Positions 1 to 6,640 of a stretch of DNA of 7,597 nt are shown here, one piece after another. The translations under genes were made by a program, and so were the position numbers. The number at the start of each line of letters is the position of its first letter. The stretch's first letter is position 1. This stretch comes from Bacteroidota bacterium (GTDB lineage: Bacteria; Bacteroidota; Rhodothermia; Rhodothermales; Rubricoccaceae), in contig JADFLK010000097.1 in NCBI GenBank assembly GCA_022564455.1, positions 1 through 7,597 of the forward strand, written 5' to 3'. The notes below the pieces were generated by a model that searched no databases, was not told where the DNA came from, and saw only the letters and a program-made list of their open reading frames with translations.

Positions 1-1
1 C

Positions 2-1588
2 ATTTCTTCGCGGAGTGGCAATAAGCGGCGGTTTGCAGCCAGTGCCAGTGTGGCGCCATTCGTCAGTGGCGCGTCTCTTGAAGGACCGCTCGTACCCAAC
101 AGGGCCTCGTTTCTGATAACGGGCCGTAAGTCAGTTATTGAACAGGGCGCTGCGAATCTGGTAAGCGAGCCTCTCCCGTTCGACTTTGGTGACGTATTCG
201 TCAAGTTGCACGCATCACCCAGTACATCAAGCCAGCTTTCGTTGAGCGGCTTGTACACGTTCGATAAGGGCACTGTGGGAGACATTGAGGCGCCGCGCCC
301 CGATGAGGTTCGGTACACGAACGCAGGCGCCAGCTTCCGATACGTGCTGCTTCCCGGTTCGGCACCGCTTCTCGCCGAGGTTCAGTTGTCCTATTCCTAT
401 TTGGATACCGAACTGGGGCCGAGCGCGGCCGCAATCGACGAGTCTGCTCCTCTGGACCTGACGCTGGTCCGGTCATCCCATCTTTCTCGTTTCAATAGCC
501 AGTTCGACCTCACGTACTTCCTACGTGGGATTGACTTTCGGTTTGGTGGATTCATTCGGACCACAAACACGGAGAGCGTGATTGGTGGGCTGTTTCAGGG
601 TGTTTCGTCGGATCGGGTCAATGTTACAGAGGCGGGTTTTTACGTTGAACCAGATCTGAAGATTGGCAGCGCGCTTCGTGTGATGCCAGGGCTTCGTATT
701 ACCACGTCACCAAGTCTTGGAGAGAGCTTCGTCGAGCCACGTTTCCGGGCCGTGTTTGAAACCGGCGCCCATCGGCTTAGCGTAGCAGCGGGCCTGTACA
801 ACCAGCCTATCGTTGGTGTCAGCGATCGGCGCGATGCCACGAGCATCTTCACCGTTTGGACCACCGCGCCATTCGGCGAGACTCCGCGCGCAATTCACGT
901 TCTTGGCGGATACCGTTTGCAGCCCTCTTCATGGCTCGATCTGGCCGTTGAGGGATACTACAAGGATCTCGAAAACCTCTCCATCGCGGAATGGACGGCC
1001 TTCCCCAGGCTCACCACCAACCTCCAGCCGGCGGAGGGAGAGGCTTACGGGATGGACGCCCGCGCTGAAATACGGGCAGGCGGGGCATACCTCGCCGTGA
1101 ACTACGGCTTATCCCATGTAACGTATTCGGCAACGTCTGCTCGGAATGAGCTATGGTACGGCGACGAGACCCTCACCTTCCGGCCCGCGCATGACCGGCG
1201 GCATCAGGCAACGGTCATCGCAAGTGCACCTGTCTATGGATTCAACGTGTCGCTCCGCTGGCAAATGGGCTCAGGGTTGCCTTACAGCCGCGCACTCGGG
1301 TTTGATGTCTACATCTCACCTGAAAGCAATCCTGATGTGCTTGGCGACAGTGGAACGCCGCGTGTGATCTACGAGCGGCCGTTCAACGGCCTCTTGCCGA
1401 ACTACCACCGTCTGGACGTTTCAGTGGATCGGACGTTCGACCTGGGAGGTGCGTCTCTCACGGCTCAGATCGGTCTGATCAACGCCTACGACCGCCGAAA
1501 CCTCTTCGCGTTTGACATCTTCACCCTGCGGCGGATCGATCAGCTTCCCATTATCCCGACCTTCGGCCTCAAGCTCAGCACCAACTGA
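2..1588 (+). CDS. TonB-dependent receptor, C-terminal beta-barrel part (5'-truncated by window edge)
   Basis: Outer-membrane beta-barrel receptor that would import a ligand with energy from TonB/ExbBD. The frame is open from base 2, so the GTG at 50 is only an internal valine; 528 residues are visible and the signal peptide, any carboxypeptidase-like domain and the plug lie before the window. The early part (NKRRFAASASVAPFVSGASL, then EGPLVPNRASFLITGRKS) resembles the first barrel strands of Bacteroidota receptors. Alternating strand-like segments follow, for example FYVEPDLKI, LRVMPGLRI, HRLSVAAGLY and YGMDARAEI, and the end carries the usual NAYDRRNLFAFD and PTFGLKLSTN strands. It ends in Asn rather than the terminal aromatic residue common in proteobacterial porins. 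The lipoprotein gene starts six bases after its stop, suggesting one transcript. The ligand cannot be told from sequence. Family call is confident from barrel pattern and context; it was not tested by search. Confidence 0.87.
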   Translation: MSSRSGNKRRFAASASVAPFVSGASLEGPLVPNRASFLITGRKSVIEQGAANLVSEPLPFDFGDVFVKLHASPSTSSQLSLSGLYTFDKGTVGDIEAPRPDEVRYTNAGASFRYVLLPGSAPLLAEVQLSYSYLDTELGPSAAAIDESAPLDLTLVRSSHLSRFNSQFDLTYFLRGIDFRFGGFIRTTNTESVIGGLFQGVSSDRVNVTEAGFYVEPDLKIGSALRVMPGLRITTSPSLGESFVEPRFRAVFETGAHRLSVAAGLYNQPIVGVSDRRDATSIFTVWTTAPFGETPRAIHVLGGYRLQPSSWLDLAVEGYYKDLENLSIAEWTAFPRLTTNLQPAEGEAYGMDARAEIRAGGAYLAVNYGLSHVTYSATSARNELWYGDETLTFRPAHDRRHQATVIASAPVYGFNVSLRWQMGSGLPYSRALGFDVYISPESNPDVLGDSGTPRVIYERPFNGLLPNYHRLDVSVDRTFDLGGASLTAQIGLINAYDRRNLFAFDIFTLRRIDQLPIIPTFGLKLSTN

Positions 1589-1594
1589 CCCGCA

Positions 1595-2470
1595 ATGCGT
1601 ACAGGATTTCTTTTTTCTCTGTTTGCCGTTTTCGTGCTTGTCTCAGGTTGCGATGAAGCTGTAGCCCCAGCGGGCGACATCGCAGCCTATTACACGCTAT
1701 GGGGCGCCCTCGATCCGAGTGCAGACGAGCAAGCTATTCGCGTCGTACCCATTGAGAGCGAGATCGGGGCCGGTTCTGCTGATCCCCTCGGTGTGAATGT
1801 TTCTTCCACGGATTTGGTTAGCGGCAGCGTGATCACATGGCGCGATTCTGTTATCACGTACGGCGATGGATCAATCGGCCACGTGTTTCTTGGCGATTTC
1901 CGGCCCGAGTTCGGTCGACGTTACCGCTTTGACGTTGTTGGCGGGGAGGGCAGGACAACGTCGGCTGCCACGCGTGTACCACCATTGGTTTCCCCGTTTC
2001 GGGAAGCCACCGAGTTCATCCCCGGTGACGTCAAAATGCCCGTGCTGTGGCCCGGGGCTCCCCAGTTAAATAAGATTGAAATCATTTACGAACTGGAAAA
2101 CGGCAACTGCGACCGGTTTATTCAGGACGCTCCTTTCGCTGGAGACGCGGAGCCGTTCGAGTTTGGATGGCGGACGACGATTCTTCTGGCCGAAGCTGCA
2201 GATATTGTGCTGGGGCTTCTCGACAATCGGCCGCACGCCGTGACTAGGATGTGGCTACGTGCTGAAGTGGCCAGCGAGGACTGGCGGCCGCCCGGCGGCG
2301 TGTTCGATCAGGAACTGCTTATCGAACCCGGATTGTTTTCGAATGTGGAGGGGGGGTTCGGATTTGTTGGAGGCTCCTACGTGGCCACGACGGCGTTCTG
2401 GGTACCCGAAGCCGAGGCGCTTAGCCGCGCGGGCTTCCGCTTTCCGGGGTTTGGCGCGTGCTCGCCGTAG
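1595..2470 (+). CDS. Lipoprotein, DUF4249-like, partner of the TonB-dependent receptor
   Basis: A 291-residue predicted lipoprotein. Residues 1-18 are a lipoprotein signal peptide (MR, hydrophobic core, LVSGC lipobox) with Cys19 as the lipidated residue. The mature part is beta-rich: YYTLWGALDPSADEQAIRVV (32-51), a WRDS segment near 82-85, a GHVF segment near 95-98, and a late FSNVEGGFGFVGGSY (248-262). This layout resembles DUF4249 lipoproteins, which in Bacteroidota are commonly encoded directly after a TonB-dependent receptor, as here (6-base gap). Two further cysteines, 172 and 289, could form a disulfide; that is inference. No Shine-Dalgarno precedes the ATG, consistent with the phylum and with expression linked to the upstream gene. 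The likely role is a surface or periplasm-facing subunit that helps the receptor bind ligand; the substrate is unknown. The DUF4249 assignment is from pattern memory and moderately sure; lipoprotein status is strong. Confidence 0.75.
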   Translation: MRTGFLFSLFAVFVLVSGCDEAVAPAGDIAAYYTLWGALDPSADEQAIRVVPIESEIGAGSADPLGVNVSSTDLVSGSVITWRDSVITYGDGSIGHVFLGDFRPEFGRRYRFDVVGGEGRTTSAATRVPPLVSPFREATEFIPGDVKMPVLWPGAPQLNKIEIIYELENGNCDRFIQDAPFAGDAEPFEFGWRTTILLAEAADIVLGLLDNRPHAVTRMWLRAEVASEDWRPPGGVFDQELLIEPGLFSNVEGGFGFVGGSYVATTAFWVPEAEALSRAGFRFPGFGACSP

Positions 2471-2473
2471 GAA

Positions 2474-2492
2474 CCTCTGTCCGTCTCAGAGG
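2474..2492. repeat. Small hairpin just after the lipoprotein gene
   Basis: CCTCTG (2474-2479) and CAGAGG (2487-2492) form a perfect 6-bp stem with a 7-base loop, starting three bases after the lipoprotein stop codon. No T-run follows on the plus strand, so it is not a standard intrinsic terminator; it could protect the mRNA 3' end or be chance. Confidence 0.35.
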
Positions 2493-2542
2493 CTGAACCC
2501 CATCTACACTGCTCTCCGACGATGACGCACGACCGCTCTAAA

Positions 2543-2613
2543 CAGAACGGCGGGGCTGGGCGCTGGTTGTCGTCCCCCCGGACAATCGCCACACCCGGCC
2601 CCGCTCGGTTCTG
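2543..2613. repeat. Large imperfect palindrome / potential structured RNA element
   Basis: Two nested inverted-repeat blocks: CAGAAC (2543-2548) with GTTCTG (2608-2613), and GCGGGGCTGGG (2550-2560) with CCCGGCCCCGC (2594-2604). Together they give 17 pairs (one G-T wobble) interrupted by a 1-base versus 3-base internal loop. The 33-base loop contains a further 7-pair stem, GGTTGTC (2565-2571) with GACAATC (2581-2587). The element lies about 70 bases after the lipoprotein stop. It has no following T-run on either strand. It may be a factor-dependent terminator, a dispersed palindromic repeat, or a structured RNA; sequence alone does not choose between these. Confidence 0.55.
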
Positions 2614-2669
2614 CGGTACTTTAAGTTCCAACTCCCAGAGCAAAAACGCAAGGGGGTAAGGCACAAAGA

Positions 2670-2709
2670 CTTGAAGTGACGCGCGAGAGCGTTATGGAGG
2701 GGCTTCAAG
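2670..2709. repeat. Inverted repeat with an inner GAGA-loop hairpin
   Basis: CTTGAAG (2670-2676) is the exact reverse complement of CTTCAAG (2703-2709). Between them CGC (2682-2684) and GCG (2689-2691) close a GAGA tetraloop, which fits the GNRA class. The stems are short and the region is non-coding, so this may be a small structured element or coincidence. Confidence 0.3.
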
Positions 2710-2722
2710 GGATGGTCTAAGT

Positions 2723-2743
2723 GCGGAATAGCAGCCGTTCCGC
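2723..2743 (-). terminator. Hairpin directly after the orphan T9SS-like reading frame (possible relic terminator)
   Basis: GCGGAA (2723-2728) and TTCCGC (2738-2743) form a perfect 6-bp stem with a 9-base loop. Read on the minus strand it begins at the base after the TGA stop (2744-2746) of the T9SS-like fragment, the place where a gene's terminator would sit. No T-run follows, so terminator function is doubtful; its position is the main argument. Confidence 0.3.
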
Positions 2744-2863
2744 TCAGCGTAGCAGCGTTAGCGGGCAGGTTTTTGTTACGCCTCCGACTTCAAGGCGCGC
2801 GAGATAGATCCCACTAGGCAGTGACCCGGCTTCAAATACGACATCGTGAAGGGCAACCTTGCA
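2744..2863 (-). pseudogene. Orphan fragment of a T9SS-type / FlgD-like C-terminal sorting domain
   Basis: Read on the minus strand, 39 codons followed by TGA give a tail with the order HDVVFEAGSLPSGIYLARLE, then VGGVTKTCPLTLLR. This matches the end of Bacteroidota/Rhodothermota secreted proteins: a H-x-V-x-F-x-A segment, an LPSGIY turn, an R-L-E strand, a G-G-x-x-x-T-K segment and a final L-T-L-L-R strand. In family members this domain is the last ~70-80 residues of a much larger exported protein and directs passage through the type IX system. Here the recognisable part starts four bases beyond the T-run of the dnaK terminator, has no start codon, and has no upstream domain, since dnaK occupies the preceding DNA in another frame. 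CP stands where RK would be usual in the last strand. I read it as a relic of a deleted gene; the motif match is strong for its length but unsearched. Confidence 0.6.
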
Positions 2864-2866
2864 CCC

Positions 2867-2904
2867 AAAAGAAAAACACCCCGGCCGCTTTGCAGCAGCC
2901 GGGG
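2867..2904 (-). terminator. Intrinsic terminator of dnaK
   Basis: On the minus strand, 29 bases after the dnaK stop, CCCCGGC (complement of 2898-2904) pairs with GCCGGGG (complement of 2879-2885) in a perfect 7-bp GC stem; after one mismatch a further 2 pairs close a 6-base loop. The stem is followed, after two bases, by TTTTT, C and TTTT (complement of 2867-2876). This is a textbook rho-independent terminator oriented for dnaK. Confidence 0.88.
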
Positions 2905-2933
2905 CGCACGTACTCGTGAGCCTGTTTGGGCGG

Positions 2934-4883
2934 TCAGGCTTCTTCCTTTGCCTCCTCGCCCTCGGTCTCTTCCACCGTCTCCTTCTCTTCCACCACCTCA
3001 AACTCGGCGTCCTGGACATTGTCGTCCGCTTCGGCCTCCGGTGAATCATCCGCTTGGCCATTCTCAGACGTGGCTTCTTCCTGCTGGGCCTTGTAGAGGT
3101 CCTCGCTGGCTTCGCTCCAAGCCGTGTTGAGCTGCTCCATAGCCGACTCCAGCTCCTCGGCGGTCTTGGCGTCGTGGAGCTCCTTGAGACGAGCGAGAGC
3201 GGTTTCGATTTTCGCCTTCTTCTCTTCAGGTATTTTCTCGCCGTAATCGGCCAGGTTCTTCTCTGAGGCAAAGATGAGCGAGTCGGCGGCGTTCATATTG
3301 TCCACCTCCTCGCGGCGCTTCTTGTCTTCAGAGGCATGTTCGCGGGCCGCGTGGCGCATCTTTTCGATCTCCTCCTCACTAAGCCCCGACGAGGCCTCAA
3401 TGCGGATCGACTGCTCCTTGCCCGTGGCCTTGTCCTTCGCGGAGACGGACAGGATTCCGTCGGCGTCGATGTCGAACGCCACCTCAATCTGTGGCATTCC
3501 GCGCGGTGCGGGAGGGACGCCATCCAAATGGAAGCGGCCGATGGTGCGGTTGTCGAGCGCCATCGAGCGGTCGCCCTGCAGCACGTGGATCTCCACCGAC
3601 GGCTGGTTATCGGACGCCGTCGAGAAGGTCTCGCTCTTGCGTGTAGGGATGGTCGTGTTCGATTCGATGAGCATGGTCATCACGCCGCCCAGTGTTTCGA
3701 TACCGAGGTTCAGCGGCGTGACGTCGAGCAGGAGCACGTCTTGCACGTCGCCGGAGAGGACGCCTCCCTGAATGGCCGCGCCGAGCGATACCACCTCGTC
3801 GGGGTTCACGCTCTTGTTCACCTTCTTCCCGAAGAACTCCTCCACTACCTCCTGCACCTTCGGGATTCGCGTAGAGCCGCCGACGAGAATCACTTCGTCG
3901 ATCTGGTCTTTGGAGAACCCTGCGTCCGCCAGAGCCTTTTCCATTGGGGGGATCGTCCGCTGGATGAGGTCGTCCACGAGCTGCTCAAACTTCGAGCGGG
4001 TGATGTCGATGTTCAGGTGCCGCGGGCCTTCCTGCGTGGCCGTAATGAACGGCAGGTTAACCGTCGTTTGCGTGGAGGACGACAGCTCCATCTTGGCCTT
4101 CTCGGCGGCCTCTTTTAGGCGCTGGAGGGCCATTGGGTCTTCGCGGAGGTCGATGCCGTCGCTCTTCTTGAACTCGTCGGCAAAGAAGTCAATCAGGCGC
4201 TGGTCGAAGTCATCGCCGCCGAGGTGCGTATCGCCGTTGGTGGCCTTCACCTCGAAGACGCCGTCGCCGAGTTCGAGGATCGAGATGTCGTACGTGCCGC
4301 CGCCGAGGTCGAACACGGCGACCACCTCATCATCCTTCTTCCTCTCCAGGCCGTAAGCCAGCGCAGCAGCGGTGGGCTCGTTCAGGATGCGCTTCACTTC
4401 GAGGCCTGCAATCTGCCCGGCCTCCTTGGTGGCTTTGCGCTGGGCGTCGTTGAAGTACGCCGGGACGGTGATCACGGCCTCCGTCACTTTCTCGCCGAGG
4501 TAATCCTCAGCGGTGGACTTCAGCTTCTGGAGAATCATCGCCGAAATCTCCTGCGGCGTGTACAGCCGCTCCTCAATCTTGATGCGAGCCGTGCCGCCGT
4601 CGCCTTCTTCTACGGTGTACGGAATTGTCTTCATCTCCTCGGTCACTTCGGAGTGCGTGCGCCCCATGAAGCGCTTTACCGAGAAAACGGTGTTTTGCGG
4701 GTTGGTGATGGCCTGGCGCTTGGCCGGCGCGCCCACGAGGCGCTCGCCGTCTTTCTTGAACGCGACGACCGAGGGGGTCGTGCGGCCGCCTTCGGCGTTG
4801 GGGATGACGGTGGGCTCGTCGCCCTCCATCACGGCTACTACGGAGTTCGTGGTGCCGAGGTCGATGCCGATGATCTTGCCCAT
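2934..4883 (-). CDS. dnaK: Molecular chaperone DnaK (Hsp70)
   Basis: Cytoplasmic ATP-dependent chaperone that binds exposed hydrophobic segments and works with DnaJ and GrpE. The 649-residue product starts with [13 protein letters not shown] (2-14, phosphate loop 1). It has Lys70 in [16 protein letters not shown] (168-178), phosphate loop 2 [11 protein letters not shown] (191-201) with Thr197 at the usual autophosphorylation site, and the adenosine motif [13 protein letters not shown] (331-343). The interdomain linker VLLLDVTP (383-390) is intact, followed by the beta-sandwich substrate domain (to about 500) and a helical lid (about 501-600). The C-terminus has the bacterial DAEFEVVEE motif (625-633) and then a further 16 acidic residues, rich in Glu. 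Start ATG is fixed by the N-terminal motif; no Shine-Dalgarno is evident. grpE and dnaJ are not adjacent. It is divergent from pgsA and ends at a strong terminator, so it is probably monocistronic. No CIRCE-type operator was seen upstream. Confidence 0.98.
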   Translation of the reverse strand: MGKIIGIDLGTTNSVVAVMEGDEPTVIPNAEGGRTTPSVVAFKKDGERLVGAPAKRQAITNPQNTVFSVKRFMGRTHSEVTEEMKTIPYTVEEGDGGTARIKIEERLYTPQEISAMILQKLKSTAEDYLGEKVTEAVITVPAYFNDAQRKATKEAGQIAGLEVKRILNEPTAAALAYGLERKKDDEVVAVFDLGGGTYDISILELGDGVFEVKATNGDTHLGGDDFDQRLIDFFADEFKKSDGIDLREDPMALQRLKEAAEKAKMELSSSTQTTVNLPFITATQEGPRHLNIDITRSKFEQLVDDLIQRTIPPMEKALADAGFSKDQIDEVILVGGSTRIPKVQEVVEEFFGKKVNKSVNPDEVVSLGAAIQGGVLSGDVQDVLLLDVTPLNLGIETLGGVMTMLIESNTTIPTRKSETFSTASDNQPSVEIHVLQGDRSMALDNRTIGRFHLDGVPPAPRGMPQIEVAFDIDADGILSVSAKDKATGKEQSIRIEASSGLSEEEIEKMRHAAREHASEDKKRREEVDNMNAADSLIFASEKNLADYGEKIPEEKKAKIETALARLKELHDAKTAEELESAMEQLNTAWSEASEDLYKAQQEEATSENGQADDSPEAEADDNVQDAEFEVVEEKETVEETEGEEAKEEA

Positions 4884-4965
4884 GTGAGGATCTCGATGAT
4901 GGTTGGTGATGATGCCGGCCGTGATGTTGATCGTGTGGCCAGAATGGAGGAGCAGTCTGCCGCCT

Positions 4966-5000
4966 CGTCAGGAAAACTAATCTGATTGTTCCAAAACAAG
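4966..5000 (-). promoter_or_regulatory. Candidate dnaK promoter (Bacteroidota-type) with an overlapping dyad
   Basis: Reading the minus strand, CTTG (complement of 4997-5000) is followed 17 bases later by TAGTTTTC (complement of 4972-4979), seven of eight positions being compatible with the Bacteroidota -7 box TAnnTTTG; the 17-base spacer is at the short end of the reported range. It would give a leader of about 80 bases before the dnaK ATG. The -7 box lies in an imperfect 22-bp dyad (4971-4992) with GGAA and TTCC ends, a possible operator. This is pattern matching only. Confidence 0.35.
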
Positions 5001-5141
5001 CACCGTGCCACGCCACTATGCCGGTCAGAATGGCAGCACGAGGTGTGGATGGCCGGCGCTTCGGCTGTCATGCCGCGCGGTATATTGCCTCGCCTTCCAG
5101 CCCCGCAGGGGCCTCTCCGCGGAGGGTCTCTTCACGCCCTC

Positions 5142-5762
5142 ATGAAGCACGTTCCCAACGCCCTTACCATCGGCCGGATTCTGGTTACGCCGCTGGCGCT
5201 CTGGGGCCTCTTCACCGGGACGTTCTGGGGGCAGTTTGCAGGCGCCACGCTGTTCATCCTGGCCGCTATCAGCGACTACTGGGACGGCAGGCTGGCGCGG
5301 AAGTATGGTGTGGGCTCGCGTATCGGGAGGTTCCTCGATCCCCTGGCGGACAAGGTGCTGGTTCTCGGCGCCTTTTTTCTGATCCCGTTTTTGGAGCCCG
5401 TTGGCCGCGCGATGGCTGCTCCTGCCGGGGCCTGGCTGCCGTGGCTGGCCATCGGCCTCATCGCTGCCCGCGATCTCGCCGTAACCGTGCTGCGCATGTA
5501 TCACGAACGGCAAGACAGGCCCCTCAAGACGCTAACGGCCGCCAAGTGGAAGACCGCCTGGCAGCTCACGTTCCTCATCACTATTCAGGTCTCCCTCGTC
5601 TTCGGCCACGCCCGCGTCCTCGATGGCTTCCTGGGCGATTTCGGCGGGTTCTTCTACGGTGTTCTGAAGAGTCCCTTTGCGCTGGTCTTCCTTCTCATGA
5701 CAACCGCAGCCACGGTGTACACGGGAGTGCTGTACTTCGTGAATAGGGAGGAGGCTGTTTGA
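5142..5762 (+). CDS. pgsA: CDP-diacylglycerol--glycerol-3-phosphate 3-phosphatidyltransferase (PGP synthase)
   Basis: Integral inner-membrane enzyme that joins CDP-diacylglycerol and glycerol 3-phosphate to give phosphatidylglycerol phosphate plus CMP, the committed step to phosphatidylglycerol and cardiolipin. The 206-residue product is the usual family length. The CDP-alcohol phosphotransferase motif is complete: D48-G49-x2-A52-R53-x8-G62-x3-D66-x3-D70, preceded by D45. The N-terminal PNALTIGRILVTP (5-17) and KWKTAWQ (135-141) also favour PgsA over other members of the superfamily. Several hydrophobic helices are visible (about 8-25, 28-44, 71-85, 98-115, 138-155, 178-200). The ATG at 5142 is chosen because family proteins begin just before the PNxLTxxR segment; the frame is open upstream to 4986, but that part is unlike the family. 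GGAGGG at 5121-5126 is too far (15 bases) for an ordinary ribosome site. No T-run terminator follows. Confidence 0.95.
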   Translation: MKHVPNALTIGRILVTPLALWGLFTGTFWGQFAGATLFILAAISDYWDGRLARKYGVGSRIGRFLDPLADKVLVLGAFFLIPFLEPVGRAMAAPAGAWLPWLAIGLIAARDLAVTVLRMYHERQDRPLKTLTAAKWKTAWQLTFLITIQVSLVFGHARVLDGFLGDFGGFFYGVLKSPFALVFLLMTTAATVYTGVLYFVNREEAV

Positions 5763-5983
5763 GAATGAGGGGATGAGAGCATGGGCGCAACGGTGTGTGG
5801 GCGTAAGCTCGAACTCAGCTAGGGATGTTTCGCCGAGGCGTCCGTGTGTGTGTATAGGCGTGCGGGCGGTCATGCGGCAGGCGCGCCGAACGCAGTTGTT
5901 GGACGTAGTATGCACTGGTTCTCCGACCGACATCAACTGCCGGCCCTCGTACACTCACATCCCCATACTCCCACGCTCAAAAA
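5763..5983 (+). other. pgsA-pyrE spacer with a 7-bp inverted repeat
   Basis: 221 bases without a credible gene; small frames here run into pyrE out of frame and have no family character. GCAGTTG (5892-5898) pairs exactly with CAACTGC (5934-5940), and the adjoining TTGG (5899-5902) can pair with CCGA (5927-5930) across a 3-base bulge. This could be a leader structure for pyrE or a weak end-of-transcript hairpin for pgsA; no T-run follows, so no terminator is called. No convincing promoter box was found. Confidence 0.4.
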
Positions 5984-6640
5984 GTGGCCACCTCCATTCG
6001 CCCAACCGCCCGCGCTTCCACACGCGATCAAATTGCGCAGGATCTCCTCATCCTCGGCGCTGCAACGCTCCGGCCGAATAACCCCTTCACCTGGGCGTCA
6101 GGTATGAAGGCGCCCATCTACTGCGACAACCGCCTCACGATGGGCGATGTAGCCGTCCGCCGGCGGCTGACGGAAGGGTTCGAGGCGCTGATTGAGAACT
6201 ACGCTTACGGTCCGAGTGTGATAGCCGGGACGGCTACGGCCGGCATCCCTCACGCGGCGTGGCTGGCCGAGCGGCTGGAGCTTCCGCTGGTGTACGTGCG
6301 CTCGAAAGCGAAGGGCCACGGGCGGGAAAACCTGATCGAAGGATCTCTGAAACAGGGCAGCCGCGTGGTACTCGTAGAGGACACAATCTCGACCGGGGGT
6401 TCCTCGCTTGCTGCGGTTCGGGCACTGCGCGAGGAGGGCGCCAACGTTGTAGCTGTGCTTGCCATCTACACGTATGGATTCGAGAAGGCTGCGCGGGCTT
6501 TTAAGGAAGATGATGTGACGCTCCACACCCTCACGGATTACGATGCTCTCATTGAAGCAGCGGCAGGCATGAGGCGGCTCAACGACGAAGATGTGGAGAC
6601 GCTTCGGGCGTGGTACGACCGCGTGAACGCGAAAGAGTAA
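5984..6640 (+). CDS. pyrE: Orotate phosphoribosyltransferase
   Basis: Cytoplasmic enzyme of de novo pyrimidine synthesis: orotate plus PRPP gives orotidine 5'-monophosphate and pyrophosphate. The 218-residue product has the orotate/PRPP pocket FTWASGMKAPIYCDNR (35-50), the GTATAGIPHA loop (82-91), the flexible catalytic loop RSKAKGHGREN (106-116), and the PRPP-binding signature VVLVEDTISTGGS (128-140) with its acidic pair E132-D133. Length is typical of a single-domain PyrE; no OMP decarboxylase domain is fused. The start is the GTG at 5984: going upstream in frame to the stop at 5906 there is no ATG, GTG or TTG, and the next downstream ATG (Met41) would remove part of the active site. No Shine-Dalgarno is present. 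The last codons and stop (TAA 6638-6640) lie inside a 7-base tandem array. Other pyrimidine genes are not in the window. Confidence 0.96.
   Translation: MATSIRPTARASTRDQIAQDLLILGAATLRPNNPFTWASGMKAPIYCDNRLTMGDVAVRRRLTEGFEALIENYAYGPSVIAGTATAGIPHAAWLAERLELPLVYVRSKAKGHGRENLIEGSLKQGSRVVLVEDTISTGGSSLAAVRALREEGANVVAVLAIYTYGFEKAARAFKEDDVTLHTLTDYDALIEAAAGMRRLNDEDVETLRAWYDRVNAKE

Larger units (their letters stand above)
2471..2933. other. Intergenic region between convergent lipoprotein gene and dnaK
   Basis: 463 bases with no intact gene. From left to right it holds: a small hairpin three bases after the lipoprotein stop (2474-2492), a large imperfect palindrome (2543-2613), a 7-bp inverted repeat CTTGAAG/CTTCAAG (2670-2676 and 2703-2709) that encloses a small CGC-GAGA-GCG hairpin (2682-2691), a 6-bp hairpin GCGGAA/TTCCGC (2723-2743), an orphan T9SS-type C-terminal fragment on the minus strand (2744-2863), and the dnaK terminator (2867-2904). 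Open frames crossing 2471-2743 show no recognisable protein features. The inverted-repeat density fits the 3' ends of two convergent units plus debris of a lost gene. Confidence 0.7.

Noticed and set aside
50..1588. Receptor gene starting at GTG 50
   Set aside because: The frame is open to the window edge and upstream residues already look like receptor barrel sequence, so this is a truncated gene rather than a short one.
2377..2664. Minus-strand 95-residue frame overlapping the lipoprotein 3' end and the large palindrome
   Set aside because: It overlaps a well-supported gene antisense, has low-information composition, and no recognisable motif.
3336..4985. Long plus-strand open frames opposite dnaK (3336-4118, 3772-4356, 4224-4985 and others)
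   Set aside because: They are antisense shadows of a strongly conserved, GC-rich gene and show no family motifs; dnaK explains the whole interval.
4986..5141. N-terminal extension of pgsA to an upstream start
   Set aside because: The extra 52 residues have no similarity to the family N-terminus, which begins right before the PNALTIGR segment; ATG 5142 gives the usual length.
4884..5141. CIRCE (HrcA) operator between dnaK and pgsA
   Set aside because: I looked for the TTAGCACTC and GAGTGCTAA arms and found nothing close.
5773..6107. Small plus-strand frames between pgsA and pyrE
   Set aside because: Each runs out of frame into pyrE, with Arg/Pro/His-rich sequence typical of non-coding GC-rich DNA.
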